64,000 nt of DNA from Polynucleobacter sp. JS-Safj-400b-B2 (GCF_018881975.1 NZ_JACVPJ010000001.1:124001-188000), one strand, 5' to 3'. Counted from the first letter of the stretch, positions 26,798-40,413 are shown. Numbers and translations: made by a program. The notes: a model not told the origin generated them from the sequence alone.

Positions 26798-29700
26798 GTG
26801 CAACTGAAATCCATCAAACTTTCCGGCTTTAAGTCTTTCGTAGACCCAACCCATTTTGAAATGCCTGGCCAGCTTATTGGCGTTGTGGGTCCTAACGGTT
26901 GCGGAAAGTCGAATATTATTGACGCCGTACGTTGGGTTTTGGGTGAATCCCGCGCTAGCGAATTGCGTGGCGAATCTATGCAGGACGTTATTTTTAATGG
27001 CTCTGGTTTACGTAAACCATCTGGCCGAGCAAGTGTTGAGCTCATTTTTGATAACACTGAAGGTCGTGCTCAAGGTCAGTGGGGTGCTTTTACAGAATTA
27101 GGTATTAAACGTGTTTTGACACGTGATGGAAATTCTAGCTACTACGTGAATAACCAAGTAGTTCGTCGTAAGGACATTCAAGATATTTTCTTGGGTACTG
27201 GTATGGGTCCAAGGGGTTACGCCATTATTGGTCAAGGTACGATCAACCGAATTTTGGAATCAAAACCAGAAGAGTTGCGCGTATTCTTGGAGGAGGCTGC
27301 CGGCGTTTCAAAATATAAAGAGCGTCGCAAAGAAACTGCTTCACGCTTAGAGGACACTGTAGAAAATTTAACTCGCGTTGAAGATATCTTGCGCGAACTC
27401 GATCAACAGTTAACCCGTTTGGAAAAACAAGCTACTGTAGCTGAGCGGCACGCAGAACTTTCTGCGCAGATGAAATCACAGCAGCAACTATTGTGGTTTG
27501 TGCGTCAGACTGAGGCTGGTAAAGAACAAGAGCGTCATGCGAATGGTATCCGTGACACACAAGTTGGTTTAGAAGAACAGACCGCCAAGCTCCGTCATGC
27601 CGAGGCGGAGCTAGAAACAATGCGTACACAACAGTACGCATTACAAGATAAAGTTTCACAAGCGCAAGGCGACTTGTATCAAACTAATTCTGACGTTAGT
27701 CAGGTTGAAGCGCAGATTCATTATGTGCAAGAAGCACGTCAACGTTTGCAACAACAAACCCAAGACTTACAAGCTCAGCTACAACGTTGGACTGTGCAAG
27801 AAACGGATGCAGCACAAGCGCAGCGTACTACTGAGCATGAGTTGTCTTTGGCTTCTGAAAAAGAACAAACACTCTTGTCAGATTTAAATGGTTTGCAAGA
27901 GCAAATGCCAAGTCGTGAAGAGACTTATCAAATTGCCTCACGTGAGTTAAATGGCGCACGTGATGCATTAGCTTCAATTGAGCAACGCTTAGCAAGTTTG
28001 GGTGAGCGTCTTCGCTCAATGTCTGCTCAGTCAGATGAATTGAAGGGGCGCGAGACTCGTCTAACTGGTGAATTTGATGGCTTACGTCGCCCTGATGCTG
28101 AAGCATTGCAGACGGCAATTGATCGTCAAGTAATGGCTACCCGTAAGGTTGAGGAAGCTAAGCAGCGCGCTTCTGAAACCCAACAGCGCGTTCCTGCTGC
28201 TGATGAAGCTCGCAATACTGCGCAACAACAAATTCAAGTAGCAAATCAAGATCTTGCTCAAACTGAAGCCAAATTGACGGCATTGACCGCCTTGCAAGCA
28301 AGCGTACAAGCCCAAGGCAAGATTGGTCCTTGGTTAGAGAGTAAGGGTCTTAAAGAGAGTAAGCGCCTCTGGCAAGAACTCAAAGTAGAGAGTGGCTGGG
28401 AAACTGCGCTGGAATCAGTACTGCGCGAGCGTTTGGCTGCGGTGACCGCAAAGAGTGTGCAAGAGACATTGGCCTTGGCTAATGATGCACCTCCAAGTCG
28501 TTTAGCTATTTTGCTTACAGAGGAAATCACTCCGGCACATACTTCTGCTCCAGCCGACTTCACACCATTGTTGAGCCGCGTGCAAAGTGCGGGTGTTGCA
28601 AGGCTCACAGCCGTTTTGCAGGAGTGGCTGGACAATATCTATATTGCTAGCAGCCTTGAAGATGCTTTACATCGCCGTGAAAAATTACCCGCTGGTGGCG
28701 CATTTGTTACTCAACAAGGTCACCTAGTAAGCCGTGTTGGTGTGCAGCTATATGCGGCTGATTCTGAGCAAGCCGGTATGTTGGCTCGCGCTCAAGAGAT
28801 GGAAAGTCTCGAAAAGCAATTGCGTGCACAACAACTCATGCAAAGTGAACTCAAAGGCGAGCTAGATCAGTGTGTTGCAAATTATCAAGCGGCACATCAA
28901 GCTGCCGAGCAAGCTCGTGAAAATGCAGAGCATGCCGTTCAAGAGGCGCATGGTTTTGAAGTGGAAAGAATGCAGTTGACTCAAGCTGAAGAGCAATACA
29001 GTCAACGAGCAGCACAGATTCAGGGTGAGTTAAGCGAGTTGCGCCAGCAAATGGAGCAATTGGCTCAAACTCAAGAGCAATCTGCTACCGAGTTACTTGA
29101 GTCTGAAGAATCTAAGCAAGCCTTGCAAGAAGCCTTGCAGGTAGCACAAGAAAAGTTAGAGCGTTCTACTGAAGAGCGCGATCGTTTGCGTGAGTCGCTT
29201 CGTGCGGCTGAGATGTCTGCTCAAGAGGCTGCATTTGCAACTCGGTCCTTGCAGCAGCGTATTGCCGATCTACAGCGTGATCAAAGTACTGCTCGTACTC
29301 AGATCATGGAGATTCAGGATAAGCATGATGCCGCTGCTCAAGAATTAGAAACTTTGAGTGACGAAGAAGCTCAAGACAAGTTACAAGGATTATTACTTGC
29401 TCGTAGCGCACGTGAAGCTGCTTTAGCAAATGCGCGTACCGAGCAAGATGCTTTATTGCATCAGTTGCGCGAAGCGGATGAGTCACGTATGCAGGTAGAG
29501 CGTAGCCTCCAGCCTATGCGTGACAAAGTCGTTGATCTGCAATTACGTGAACAAGCGGCTCGTTTGAACTTTGAACAATTTGCCACATTGCTGTCTGATG
29601 CAGAGGCAGATCTCATTGCGCTTGAGGCGAACTTCAGTGCGGATTTGAAAGTTGGTGCGCTCCAGAGTGAAGTCAATCGCTTGAATACCGAAATTCAGTC

Positions 29701-30319
29701 TTTAGGTCCAGTCAATATGGCTGCTTTGGATGAGCTATCAAGCTCTCGTGAGCGTAAGCAGTTCTTGGATGCGCAATCAGCTGACTTGAACGAAGCGATG
29801 CAGACTCTGACGGATGCAATTGCGAAGATCGATGCGGAAACTCGTGATCTATTGCAGGGTACTTTTGATCAGGTTAATAGTCACTTTGGAAAACTCTTCC
29901 CTGAATTGTTCGGTGGCGGTCATGCTGAATTGGTAATGACTGGTGAGGAGATTTTGGACTCTGGCGTTCAGGTAATGGCTCAGCCTCCTGGTAAGAAAAA
30001 CAGCTCTATTTATCTCCTGTCTGGTGGTGAAAAGGCTTTAACTGCAATTGCCTTGGTGTTCTCGCTCTTCCTGTTGAACCCAGCCCCATTCTGCTTATTG
30101 GATGAGGTTGACGCTCCCTTGGATGATGCAAATACCTTGCGTTATGCCCAGCTAGTTGCCAAAATGTCTGATAAGACACAGTTTTTGTTTATTTCACATA
30201 ACAAGATCACTATGGAAATCGCACATCAATTGATTGGTGTCACGATGCAAGAGCAGGGCGTATCCCGTATTGTTGCGGTGGATATTTCTTCTGCCGTTTC
30301 AATGGTGGAGGCTGCCTAA
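26798..30319 (+). CDS. smc: chromosome partition protein SMC
   Basis: A 1173-residue SMC ATPase that organises and separates chromosomes as a dimer with ScpA/ScpB. Order: N-terminal ATPase half with GPNGCGKSNIIDAVRWVLGE (about 32-51); coiled coil; hinge at about 505-640 (KIGPWLESKGL); coiled coil; C-terminal half with the LLSGGEKALTAIAL signature and the Walker B FCLLDEVDAPLDDAN. Start is GTG. It runs straight into zipA (next start immediately after the stop). Confidence 0.97.
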   Translation: MQLKSIKLSGFKSFVDPTHFEMPGQLIGVVGPNGCGKSNIIDAVRWVLGESRASELRGESMQDVIFNGSGLRKPSGRASVELIFDNTEGRAQGQWGAFTELGIKRVLTRDGNSSYYVNNQVVRRKDIQDIFLGTGMGPRGYAIIGQGTINRILESKPEELRVFLEEAAGVSKYKERRKETASRLEDTVENLTRVEDILRELDQQLTRLEKQATVAERHAELSAQMKSQQQLLWFVRQTEAGKEQERHANGIRDTQVGLEEQTAKLRHAEAELETMRTQQYALQDKVSQAQGDLYQTNSDVSQVEAQIHYVQEARQRLQQQTQDLQAQLQRWTVQETDAAQAQRTTEHELSLASEKEQTLLSDLNGLQEQMPSREETYQIASRELNGARDALASIEQRLASLGERLRSMSAQSDELKGRETRLTGEFDGLRRPDAEALQTAIDRQVMATRKVEEAKQRASETQQRVPAADEARNTAQQQIQVANQDLAQTEAKLTALTALQASVQAQGKIGPWLESKGLKESKRLWQELKVESGWETALESVLRERLAAVTAKSVQETLALANDAPPSRLAILLTEEITPAHTSAPADFTPLLSRVQSAGVARLTAVLQEWLDNIYIASSLEDALHRREKLPAGGAFVTQQGHLVSRVGVQLYAADSEQAGMLARAQEMESLEKQLRAQQLMQSELKGELDQCVANYQAAHQAAEQARENAEHAVQEAHGFEVERMQLTQAEEQYSQRAAQIQGELSELRQQMEQLAQTQEQSATELLESEESKQALQEALQVAQEKLERSTEERDRLRESLRAAEMSAQEAAFATRSLQQRIADLQRDQSTARTQIMEIQDKHDAAAQELETLSDEEAQDKLQGLLLARSAREAALANARTEQDALLHQLREADESRMQVERSLQPMRDKVVDLQLREQAARLNFEQFATLLSDAEADLIALEANFSADLKVGALQSEVNRLNTEIQSLGPVNMAALDELSSSRERKQFLDAQSADLNEAMQTLTDAIAKIDAETRDLLQGTFDQVNSHFGKLFPELFGGGHAELVMTGEEILDSGVQVMAQPPGKKNSSIYLLSGGEKALTAIALVFSLFLLNPAPFCLLDEVDAPLDDANTLRYAQLVAKMSDKTQFLFISHNKITMEIAHQLIGVTMQEQGVSRIVAVDISSAVSMVEAA

Positions 30320-31390
30320 GTGTACGTAGAACAAATCATGACGATGTTAGGATTGTCTGATTTGCAATTGGCGCTGGCTGTTATTGGCCTATTGATTCTG
30401 ATAGCAGTCGCTATTCTGAATATTAAGTACGCTCGTGCTCGCCGTAAAGCAAAAGAGCAAAGTGAATATTCTTTGGATGATCGCTTTGGAAAAGAGCCGA
30501 GTTTTGCTCAGGGTTTTGCAGATGGTAATACAGGTCGTACCGAACCCAGTTTCGGTGAAGCGATCACAACAATAACGGCGCCAGAAAAGTTTGCCATTGA
30601 TCCTCGGATTGATTGTGTCATCACACTTCGTTTTGATGAGGGCATTAGTGGTGCAGAAATCCTGGCAGAAATTAATGCTTGGACTGATCTTGAGGCTCAA
30701 TCGACTGCCCGCTGGATGTGTGAAGGCTTAAATGCCAACCTAGACGTTGCTGAAGACTGGGAAGAGTTACATTCTGACTCGACGTATTCTGATCTACAGT
30801 TGGCTATTCAGTTGGCCAGCCGTAAAGGTCCTATTGGCGTTCTAGAGTTATCTGACTTTTGCTCTCGCGCACAAGCGCTTGCAGAAACCTTGGGTTCGCA
30901 AATTGATATGCCGAGCGTGAGTACGATGTTAGATGGCGCTAAAGAATTGGATGTCATGGCAGCAGAAAGTGACATTCAATTGAGTATTAATGTACTGTTT
31001 GATGAGCCATGTCCTTGGGGTAACTTTGACGCCCTCATGCGTCAACGTGGTTTTAAACTAGCGCGTAACGGACGCCACTACGAATACCTCAGCAAAGGTT
31101 TAGTACTTTTTAGTAGTGCTGATTTAGATCCAAATAGATCAGTAAGCCAAGCTACCCTATTGCTTGAAGTTCCCTTAGTGCCACAAGAAGAGCGTGCATT
31201 TGAAAGAATGCTTGCTGAAGGTATTGAGATCGCACAAGCTGCTCACGGTCGCTTAGTAGATGACAACAACATCAATCTGAGTGAAGCTGCTGTAATTAGT
31301 ATTCGCCAGCACCTCGATATTCTCTATGCCAATCTTGAGAAATCTGGCGTTCCTGCTGGATCTTCTACAGCTAGCAGACTATTTAGCTAG
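30320..31390 (+). CDS. zipA: cell division protein ZipA
   Basis: A 356-residue FtsZ anchor. Residues about 15-35 form a single membrane helix (ALAVIGLLILIAVAILNI), then a basic and a variable linker, then a C-terminal FtsZ-binding domain (about 220-350) with LSINVLFDEPCPWGNFDALM. The start is GTG directly after the smc stop. smc-zipA-ligA is a known order in this group. Confidence 0.9.
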   Translation: MYVEQIMTMLGLSDLQLALAVIGLLILIAVAILNIKYARARRKAKEQSEYSLDDRFGKEPSFAQGFADGNTGRTEPSFGEAITTITAPEKFAIDPRIDCVITLRFDEGISGAEILAEINAWTDLEAQSTARWMCEGLNANLDVAEDWEELHSDSTYSDLQLAIQLASRKGPIGVLELSDFCSRAQALAETLGSQIDMPSVSTMLDGAKELDVMAAESDIQLSINVLFDEPCPWGNFDALMRQRGFKLARNGRHYEYLSKGLVLFSSADLDPNRSVSQATLLLEVPLVPQEERAFERMLAEGIEIAQAAHGRLVDDNNINLSEAAVISIRQHLDILYANLEKSGVPAGSSTASRLFS

Positions 31391-33415
<2,025 letters not shown>

Positions 33416-33488
33416 TCTATTTCCTACAGAAATATCAGGTAGTCATTTTTCCATCCCCTAGATAAGCTCGAAGCTTTGAAAGGGGAAC

Positions 33489-35147
33489 ATGAGTAGTAAG
33501 TTTACAGAAAAATCTCTAAATCATCACGATGGATCAAGTGATGACACAGTTTCTTCCGAGACTCAGACAATCTTTCGCATTGCAATTATTGGTTCTGGTG
33601 CTGCAGCTGTTGCGACGCTATTTGGATTGCTGGAGTATCTCCCTTCTAATTTCAATAAAAAATTCCAAATAACTATATTTGAGAAAAGTTTTGGTTTCGG
33701 TCCAGGCTATGCATATCAGTGTGATAGCAATGAGTTGTTGATGAATATGACAAGTTCAACAACATCAATTTTTGCTCATCATGCAGAGGATTTTTGGGAG
33801 TGGACCCTTAAGGGTGGATGCGGGATCAGTAGCGATCATGTTATGTCTCGATCGGGGGTGGCTCCATACGGCTATATCTCTCGTCAATTCTTTGGTATGT
33901 ATCTAAAAAGTCGTTTAGAAGACGCAATCCTTGCCCTTGAGGAGTTAGGTGTTGAAGTCATATTAGTTAATGTAGAGGTGGTCGATATTGCGGTGCTAAG
34001 TGATAATAAATTCAATGTAATAGCCTCTGGAGGGAAGTCCACAGAATTTAATTGTGCAATTTTATGCACAGGTAATAACTCCCCGCAGGACATCTTTAGG
34101 TTGGTTGGTAAAAGCCAATATGTCAACAACCCTTATCCAGTAAACAATTATTTAAAGCTTATAAAAAGGACGGCTAGCGTTGGCATCATTGGTGGCCAGC
34201 TTACTGCAGCTGATATCGCAGTTGTACTGGCCAACCATGGTCATCAAGGGCCAATCAATTTCTTTACAAGAGACTCAAATTTTCCATTGGCAAGGTGTCA
34301 GCAGAGAAAATATGCTTTGAAGTATTTGACTTTAGATAATCTTGAGATTTTAAAGAGTAAAAACAACAAAGGGATATCTGTGCGTCAGGTATTGAGGCTA
34401 GCAAGGAAGGAGTTTTTACGGGCGGGAATTGCTTGGAATACATTCTTTAGCCCCTCAAATATTGAATATAGCCGTTGGATCCAGTCTTTATTAGATGGGG
34501 GCAGGGATTTTTCTTCTTGGCAAAACTTAGCAATCAAAACCGATGCCGTTATTGGTGATTATTGGAACGCGCTATCCAGCTCAGATAAAGAGCTATTTAT
34601 GAATAAATTTCATAGATTATGGGCCGCCAAAAGAGTCCCTCTGCCAATGCATACTGCGCTCAAGCTACATTCATTATTTCAGGCGGGAATTCTTACGCAT
34701 CACCCATACTTAAGGGTGATTCATGCTTCTGGGAGAAATAGGTTCACAGCCTTCGTTGGGGAATCTGGAGAATCTCAATCAAGTATCGAAGTTGATTGCG
34801 ATTGGATAATTAATGCAACGGGTCCGGCTAAGGATATTGGTGGTAGCACAGAGATGCCGCTGATAAAAAACTTGCTTAAATCAGGGGCAATTATCAAAAA
34901 TCCACATGGTGGAATTATGTTGGATTATGAGACTTCAATTGTCAAAAGCGCAAGTCATCGGAGTCTTAATTATTTTTATGCAATAGGACAGCTAACTTCT
35001 GGAACTTACTATTTCGTAAGTTCGCTAGATATGGTTTCCATGAGGGCAAAAAATGTTGCTAGACATATAGTTGAGTCACTTGGGTTGCGACAAGACCAGA
35101 AGGAAATATACAAGCAAACTCAAGACGAGTCTTTATATGCCTCATAA
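33489..35147 (+). CDS. FAD/NAD(P)-binding protein, NAD_binding_9 type
   Basis: A 552-residue flavoprotein-like protein. A Rossmann dinucleotide site FRIAIIGSGAAAVATLFGLLE lies at residues 30-50 and a second GxGxxG-like stretch SVGIIGGQLTAADIAVVLANH near 232-252. An ATGP-like motif NATGPAKDIGG lies near residue 444. The first region is the NAD_binding_9 style found in YdhS/HcaR-like hydroxylase relatives. ATG 33489 has a strong AAAGGGGAAC before it. It overlaps the downstream exporter start by 11 bases. Substrate unknown. Confidence 0.72.
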   Translation: MSSKFTEKSLNHHDGSSDDTVSSETQTIFRIAIIGSGAAAVATLFGLLEYLPSNFNKKFQITIFEKSFGFGPGYAYQCDSNELLMNMTSSTTSIFAHHAEDFWEWTLKGGCGISSDHVMSRSGVAPYGYISRQFFGMYLKSRLEDAILALEELGVEVILVNVEVVDIAVLSDNKFNVIASGGKSTEFNCAILCTGNNSPQDIFRLVGKSQYVNNPYPVNNYLKLIKRTASVGIIGGQLTAADIAVVLANHGHQGPINFFTRDSNFPLARCQQRKYALKYLTLDNLEILKSKNNKGISVRQVLRLARKEFLRAGIAWNTFFSPSNIEYSRWIQSLLDGGRDFSSWQNLAIKTDAVIGDYWNALSSSDKELFMNKFHRLWAAKRVPLPMHTALKLHSLFQAGILTHHPYLRVIHASGRNRFTAFVGESGESQSSIEVDCDWIINATGPAKDIGGSTEMPLIKNLLKSGAIIKNPHGGIMLDYETSIVKSASHRSLNYFYAIGQLTSGTYYFVSSLDMVSMRAKNVARHIVESLGLRQDQKEIYKQTQDESLYAS

Positions 35148-36357
35148 AAGCAAATTTCTAATACCAATTCTTATGGCCTTAGTAATTTTGCCAATGATTG
35201 CTACAGATATCTATCTTCCAGTAATGCCTGCCATGGGCTCACAACTAGGTGCAATAAGCTCGGATATCACAAATACATTAACTTCATACATGCTTGGTTA
35301 TTCTCTAAGTCTGCTGCTTGCGGGCATGTTGGCCGATATATATGGCCGTCGAATTATTTGTATCGTTGTCTTATCGATTTTTTGTGTTTCAAGTATTGGA
35401 TGTTATTTTGCTTCAACGATTGAGCAATTAACTACTTTTCGTTTTTTTCAGGCGCTCGGAGGGGGTTGTGGCACGCTAATTGCAAGGGTTATTGTTAGAG
35501 ATGTATATGACCAGGAATCCCAGGTTAGGGTATTGAGTTACTTGGCTACGGGAATGGTGATTTCTCCAATTTTTGGACCAGTCCTAGGGGCTTACATCGC
35601 AAATTACTTTGACTGGCGATCAATATTTCTTGCATTGACATCTATATCTTTCTTGGTATTTATTTTTTTGTGTGCTTTTATGAGAGAGAGTCTTGTGAAT
35701 CGTGGGGATAGGGAATCTTTTTGGGTCAGGTCAGTTATTTCCCACTACTGTCGCCTACTGGGGCACCGAGAATTTGTGTTTTATACCCTTGCAATTAGTC
35801 TTGCCTGGACGGTCTATTTTGCGTTTCTTTCTTCATCGCCAGTGCTAATTCAAGATATTTACCAAGCGACACCTATTGAATATAGCTATATTTTTTCGGC
35901 AACTATTAGCGGCTTCATTCTTGGGACAATTTTTATTCGCTGGAAATTGGCGAGCTTAAATTTAAGGCGCCTAGTTTTTTTGGCTGGAGCTATTATTTTT
36001 ATCGCTACTTTAATTGTCTATACATTAGCTACGCTTGAGATTAAGTTCCTTCGTGTTCAGCTGATATTTGTCTTTTTTGCATTATTCGGTATTGGTATTA
36101 TTTTTCCTGCCGCTCAAGCTGGCGTTACTAGACCCTTTAAAAATAATATAGGGCTCATTTCAGGCCTTTTCTACTCAATTGAGATGTTCTTTGGCGCCGT
36201 TTGCGGGTATATCCTTTCTTCTATCGGAGATGTGACCTGGAGCTCTACGTCACTAATAATGCTAGCCGCAGCTACTGGAATTGTTCTGCTTTGTATTTGG
36301 GACGGGTGGCATAAGATTGGCAAACAAATTATTGGCTTTAATCCCTTGATTAAATAA
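35137..36357 (+). CDS. Bcr/CflA-type MFS drug/metabolite exporter
   Basis: A 406-residue transporter with 12 membrane segments. The start MPHKSKFLIPILMALVILP is chosen because the frame upstream of it is not typical of the family; ATG 35137 overlaps the FAD gene by 11 bases. Seen: TDIYLPVMPAMG near residue 21, the loop GMLADIYGRRIIC (DxxGRR) and the FFQALGGGCGTLIARVIVRD motif typical of 12-TMS Bcr/CflA proteins. It probably exports a product of its neighbours; the compound is unknown. Confidence 0.85.
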   Translation: MPHKSKFLIPILMALVILPMIATDIYLPVMPAMGSQLGAISSDITNTLTSYMLGYSLSLLLAGMLADIYGRRIICIVVLSIFCVSSIGCYFASTIEQLTTFRFFQALGGGCGTLIARVIVRDVYDQESQVRVLSYLATGMVISPIFGPVLGAYIANYFDWRSIFLALTSISFLVFIFLCAFMRESLVNRGDRESFWVRSVISHYCRLLGHREFVFYTLAISLAWTVYFAFLSSSPVLIQDIYQATPIEYSYIFSATISGFILGTIFIRWKLASLNLRRLVFLAGAIIFIATLIVYTLATLEIKFLRVQLIFVFFALFGIGIIFPAAQAGVTRPFKNNIGLISGLFYSIEMFFGAVCGYILSSIGDVTWSSTSLIMLAAATGIVLLCIWDGWHKIGKQIIGFNPLIK

Positions 36358-36362
36358 ATAAC

Positions 36363-36824
36363 ATGTTCAAGCTTGAAAAAAATTTTCGTATTAAAACGAT
36401 TTTGAATTCTGATAATCCTTGTTCAAGGAAAAATCACGAGGGACATATTACCGCTAGTGGCTTAGTCATCAGGGATGGCAAGGTTCTACTAATTTTTCAT
36501 CCGTATATCAAGCGTTGGTTTCAGCCGGGCGGGCACATTGATGAGGGTGATTCGCCGATTGAGACTGCAATTAGAGAGGTTTATGAAGAAACTGGTTACG
36601 TTTGCGAAATAGACCCCGATAATCAAGAGCCTCTTGATATTGATATTCACGAGATTCCTGAGAATCCCAAAAAGGGTGAGGGCGCTCATTTGCACATAGA
36701 TTTACTTTATCAGTTACGAGTCCTGCGACAAGAGCAACCTAAAGAAGATATTGAATGTAGGTGGGTTGCTTTTAAGGATATCGAAAGCATTCGCATACAG
36801 CGAGCTTTAGCAAAATTGCCTTAA
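36363..36824 (+). CDS. Nudix hydrolase
   Basis: A 153-residue Nudix enzyme, hydrolysing a nucleoside diphosphate linked to another group. The Nudix box is [23 protein letters not shown], with aspartate in place of the usual first glutamate and the REVxEExG part intact. It follows the MFS gene by 5 bases and overlaps glnD (other strand) by 4 bases at the stop. It may act on the same compound as the upstream FAD protein. Confidence 0.85.
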   Translation: MFKLEKNFRIKTILNSDNPCSRKNHEGHITASGLVIRDGKVLLIFHPYIKRWFQPGGHIDEGDSPIETAIREVYEETGYVCEIDPDNQEPLDIDIHEIPENPKKGEGAHLHIDLLYQLRVLRQEQPKEDIECRWVAFKDIESIRIQRALAKLP

Positions 36825-39418
36825 GCCCCTAATGCCTCAAGCAATTCTGTCTCCAGCTGAATCTGTAGCTTAGGGTTTTTTCCCAAGTTTGCGGCGTCCA
36901 AGAGCAGGATATCTTCCACTCGCTCTCCCAGGGTATTGATTCTGGCGGTATGAATGGATACTTGATGTTTCGCCAACACTCTAGAGATGGTGTAGAGCAG
37001 TCCGGTACGGTCACTTGCTGATAATGCCAGTGTGTAATATCTGCCCCGATCATCCGGAACCATGTGAACGCGCGGCTGAATTGGGAATGTGCGAGATTGT
37101 CTTGAGAGGCGACCCATACTTGGATTGGGTAGAGGCTCTACATTCGTTAGAGCCTCTGTTAATTCAAACTCTACCAATTGAATAATGTCACGATAGCTAC
37201 CGCCCTCATCCACCAGGTTACTACCAGAGATTTGGAACGTATCAAGGGCATAACCATGACGTGTCGTATGAATGCGAGCATCCCAAATGGAGAAGCCATG
37301 CCTTTCAAAGTAGGCACATATTCTGGCAAACAGATCTTCTTGGTCTTTAACATAAACAGCAACTTGCAAGCCTTCGCCAATAGGGGACAGTCTTGCCCTC
37401 ACAATAGGTTGATCGCTATTTACCTTGTTATATAGATGGCGTGTAAGCCAGGCAATATCCGATGAGTCCTGTCTTAAGAAGAAAGCTACATCTAGTTGCT
37501 TCCATAGATCCTCATATGATTCATCATTAATACCATATAGGCGTAATTTAGCCTTGGACTCTTCTTGGTGTTGTGCCAATTCTGATGAAGCGTCTGGTTT
37601 AGCTCCGCCCAATACTCTGAGTGTTGCGCGATAAAGATCTTCTAAGAGTTTGCCTTTCCAGGCATTCCAAACTTTAGGGCTAGTGCCGCGTACGTCAGCC
37701 ACAGTTAATAGATAGAGTGCAGTGAGGTGACGCTCATCACCTACCTTTTTGGCAAATGCCTTCACGACATCAGGGTCGGTGATATCTTGCTTCTGAGCTG
37801 TCTGACTCATATTGAGGTGCTCAGCGACTAACCAAACTAATAGCTCAGTATCTTTTTTATCTAAGCCATGATCCTTGGCGAACTTGCGCATATCAGCTCT
37901 GCCCAATTGCGAGTGATCACCACCACGTCCTTTGGCAATATCGTGGAAGAGCGCGGCAATGACCAGTAACCAAGGTTTCTCAAAGTGAGCAATGAGGCTG
38001 CTGCAGAAGGGAAATTCATGGGTATGCTCTACAACCATGAAGCGACGTACATTACGCAACACCATCAAGATATGTTGATCAACGGTGTACACGTGAAATA
38101 AGTCATGCTGCATCTGCCCAACAATCTTGCGAAAGGCTGGCAGGTAGCGACCTAAAACGCTGCTACGATTCATGAGATGGAAGGCGCGGCTTACACCTTC
38201 GGGTTGCTTCAAAAGCTCGATAAAGAGCGCCCTATTAATTGGGTCAGCACGCCACTTGCTATCCATCTTGGTGCGGGCGTTATACAGAGCTCTAAAAATA
38301 GTTGCTGACAGACTCTTTACATTTGATGCTTGAGCAAATACAAGGAAAGTTCTTAGGATCTGCTCTGGATGATTCTGAAAGAGTTGGGGATCGGTAATAT
38401 CCAATACCCCTTGGCGCTCAATAAAATGTTCGTTACCTTCACCCGGAATAGCAAGAATCGTCTTAGACTCCTGTGGAAAGAGTAAGGCTTCAATATTTTG
38501 TAGGAGCACATCATTTAGCTGTGTAACTGCCTTAGCCGCCCAGTAGTAGCGACGCATAATGGCTTCACTCGCTTGACGAGAGGATTCCTCTGTAATTCCC
38601 ATTGATGCTGCCAGTGCTGTCTGTAAGTCAAAAGCGAGGACATCTTGTCTGCGTCCTGCAAGCAAATGCAAGTTAGCACGCAAGGTTTCTAGGAAGCGTT
38701 GATTGCGATTAAGTTCTGTTAGTTCACGCTGTGTGATAAGGCCAGCTTCATTAAGATCCTTAAAAGTGTTACCCAATAACGCTGCTTTACTTACCCAAGA
38801 AATCACCTGTATATCCCTTAAGCCGCCAGGACTTTCTTTGCAATTAGGCTCTAAAGAGTAGGGAGTGTTCTGATATTTGTAATGACGTTGAATTTGTTCA
38901 GCTTGCTTGGCTTGAAAGAAAGCTTTTGGATCCATGGCAGATTCAAAAGCTTTAGCGAAGTCATTGAAGAGTTGCTTTTTGCCGCAAATCAGTCGCGCCT
39001 CTAATAGGGAGGTGCGTACAGTAATATCCTGCTCGGATTCTGACATGCATTCAGCAATATTTCTGACTGATGAACCAATTTCTAATCCTGTATCCCAGCA
39101 GCTTGCAACAAATTGCTCGACTTGCTTTGATAAGGCCCTAGCCCTTCTCTCATCAGCTGGCAGCAGAATTAATATATCAATATCAGAATATGGAAATAAA
39201 GCGCCTCTACCAAAGCCACCAACCGCTACTAATGCGGCCTCACTATTTAAGCCGCAGCTATTCCATAAATGGCTGAGGAGTTGATCGCTCAGTTTAGTAA
39301 GTTGCTTTGTGAGTTTGCCTACCGACTGCGTTTTTTTAAATTCTGCATATGCAATTTCTCGAGCGGCACGCAGGCTAGCTGCATCAACAATGTTGCCGGC
39401 TTCCTGAGGCTTACTCAT
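36821..39418 (-). CDS. glnD: bifunctional uridylyltransferase/uridylyl-removing enzyme GlnD
   Basis: An 865-residue sensor of glutamine that uridylylates and deuridylylates PII proteins, controlling nitrogen metabolism. Order: N-terminal nucleotidyltransferase with [19 protein letters not shown] near residue 65; the HD domain with [12 protein letters not shown] near 490; then two ACT domains at the end ([31 protein letters not shown]). The usual length is near 890. Probably in one unit with map. Confidence 0.97.
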   Translation of the reverse strand: MSKPQEAGNIVDAASLRAAREIAYAEFKKTQSVGKLTKQLTKLSDQLLSHLWNSCGLNSEAALVAVGGFGRGALFPYSDIDILILLPADERRARALSKQVEQFVASCWDTGLEIGSSVRNIAECMSESEQDITVRTSLLEARLICGKKQLFNDFAKAFESAMDPKAFFQAKQAEQIQRHYKYQNTPYSLEPNCKESPGGLRDIQVISWVSKAALLGNTFKDLNEAGLITQRELTELNRNQRFLETLRANLHLLAGRRQDVLAFDLQTALAASMGITEESSRQASEAIMRRYYWAAKAVTQLNDVLLQNIEALLFPQESKTILAIPGEGNEHFIERQGVLDITDPQLFQNHPEQILRTFLVFAQASNVKSLSATIFRALYNARTKMDSKWRADPINRALFIELLKQPEGVSRAFHLMNRSSVLGRYLPAFRKIVGQMQHDLFHVYTVDQHILMVLRNVRRFMVVEHTHEFPFCSSLIAHFEKPWLLVIAALFHDIAKGRGGDHSQLGRADMRKFAKDHGLDKKDTELLVWLVAEHLNMSQTAQKQDITDPDVVKAFAKKVGDERHLTALYLLTVADVRGTSPKVWNAWKGKLLEDLYRATLRVLGGAKPDASSELAQHQEESKAKLRLYGINDESYEDLWKQLDVAFFLRQDSSDIAWLTRHLYNKVNSDQPIVRARLSPIGEGLQVAVYVKDQEDLFARICAYFERHGFSIWDARIHTTRHGYALDTFQISGSNLVDEGGSYRDIIQLVEFELTEALTNVEPLPNPSMGRLSRQSRTFPIQPRVHMVPDDRGRYYTLALSASDRTGLLYTISRVLAKHQVSIHTARINTLGERVEDILLLDAANLGKNPKLQIQLETELLEALGA

Positions 39419-39422
39419 CGTA

Positions 39423-40259
39423 TTAAGCGCTTACTGATGAAGGTCTGAATGAAAGACCTTTAACGCAATCAGGAGGTGGGTTGCTACCTTCTGACCAGGT
39501 AAGCACTTCAACACCAGTCTGAGTCACGAGCAAGGTATGTTCCCACTGAGCCGACAAGCTACGATCTTTTGTTTTCACAGTCCACTGATCAGGCATGGTG
39601 CGAATATCTCGCTTGCCAGCGTTAATCATGGGCTCGATTGTGAAAGTCATGCCAGTTTCTAGTTTCTCGCCGGTACCTGGGCGACCATAGTGAAGCATTT
39701 GTGGATCTTGATGGAATACTTTGCCGATACCGTGACCACAGTATTCACGCACTACTGAATAACCCGCTTTTTCTGCATGGGTCTGAATCACGTGACCGAT
39801 GTCACCAAGTGATGCACCTGGTTTAACTTGAGCAATTCCTAGCCACATACATTCAAACGTAATTTGAGTGAGGCGTTTTGCCATGACGGAAACTTCACCC
39901 ACCATAAACATACGACTGGTGTCGCCGTAGTAGCCGTCAGGAGTTATGACTGTGATGTCTAAGTTCACAACATCACCAGTCTTAAGAACTTTGTCGCCAG
40001 GAATTCCATGACAAATCACATCATTTACTGAGGTGCAGATGGATGCTGGAAATGGAGGGTAGCCAGGTGGCTGATAGTTCAATGGGGCTGGAATCGTTTT
40101 TTGGACGTCGCGCATGTATTCATGGCAAATCCGATCGAGTTCGCCCGTAGTTACCCCGGCTTTAACGTGGGGTGCCACATGATCAATCACTTCGCTAGCT
40201 AAGCGGCCAGCTTCACGCATCCCTAGGATGTCTTTTTCTTCGGTAAATACACTATTCAT
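39423..40259 (-). CDS. map: methionine aminopeptidase type I
   Basis: A 278-residue enzyme that removes the initiator Met. The ATG at 40259 ([16 protein letters not shown]) is chosen over a longer frame, since relatives start near there. Metal ligands lie in [17 protein letters not shown] (Asp pair), [11 protein letters not shown], and the C-terminal TIEPMI and [11 protein letters not shown]. It sits between the rpsB unit on its start side and glnD on its end side, as common in betaproteobacteria. Confidence 0.96.
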   Translation of the reverse strand: MNSVFTEEKDILGMREAGRLASEVIDHVAPHVKAGVTTGELDRICHEYMRDVQKTIPAPLNYQPPGYPPFPASICTSVNDVICHGIPGDKVLKTGDVVNLDITVITPDGYYGDTSRMFMVGEVSVMAKRLTQITFECMWLGIAQVKPGASLGDIGHVIQTHAEKAGYSVVREYCGHGIGKVFHQDPQMLHYGRPGTGEKLETGMTFTIEPMINAGKRDIRTMPDQWTVKTKDRSLSAQWEHTLLVTQTGVEVLTWSEGSNPPPDCVKGLSFRPSSVSA

Positions 40260-40413
40260 GCCTTGATTATCAACGACTTGGAGGCTTTTAGCTTGCAAGT
40301 AATGCCTAAAAATTAAGCATTCATAGCCTTTTTTGGGCTTCTAGGGGCTGTTTTGAAGCTTAGACCTCCGGTTGGGGCGTCCGTGGCGCTGCCTAGAGCG
40401 TTGATATTTAAGC

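Noticed and set aside
27400..29700. Repeated Gln/Glu-rich segments in smc as possible tandem repeats
   Set aside because: They are the normal coiled-coil arms of SMC.
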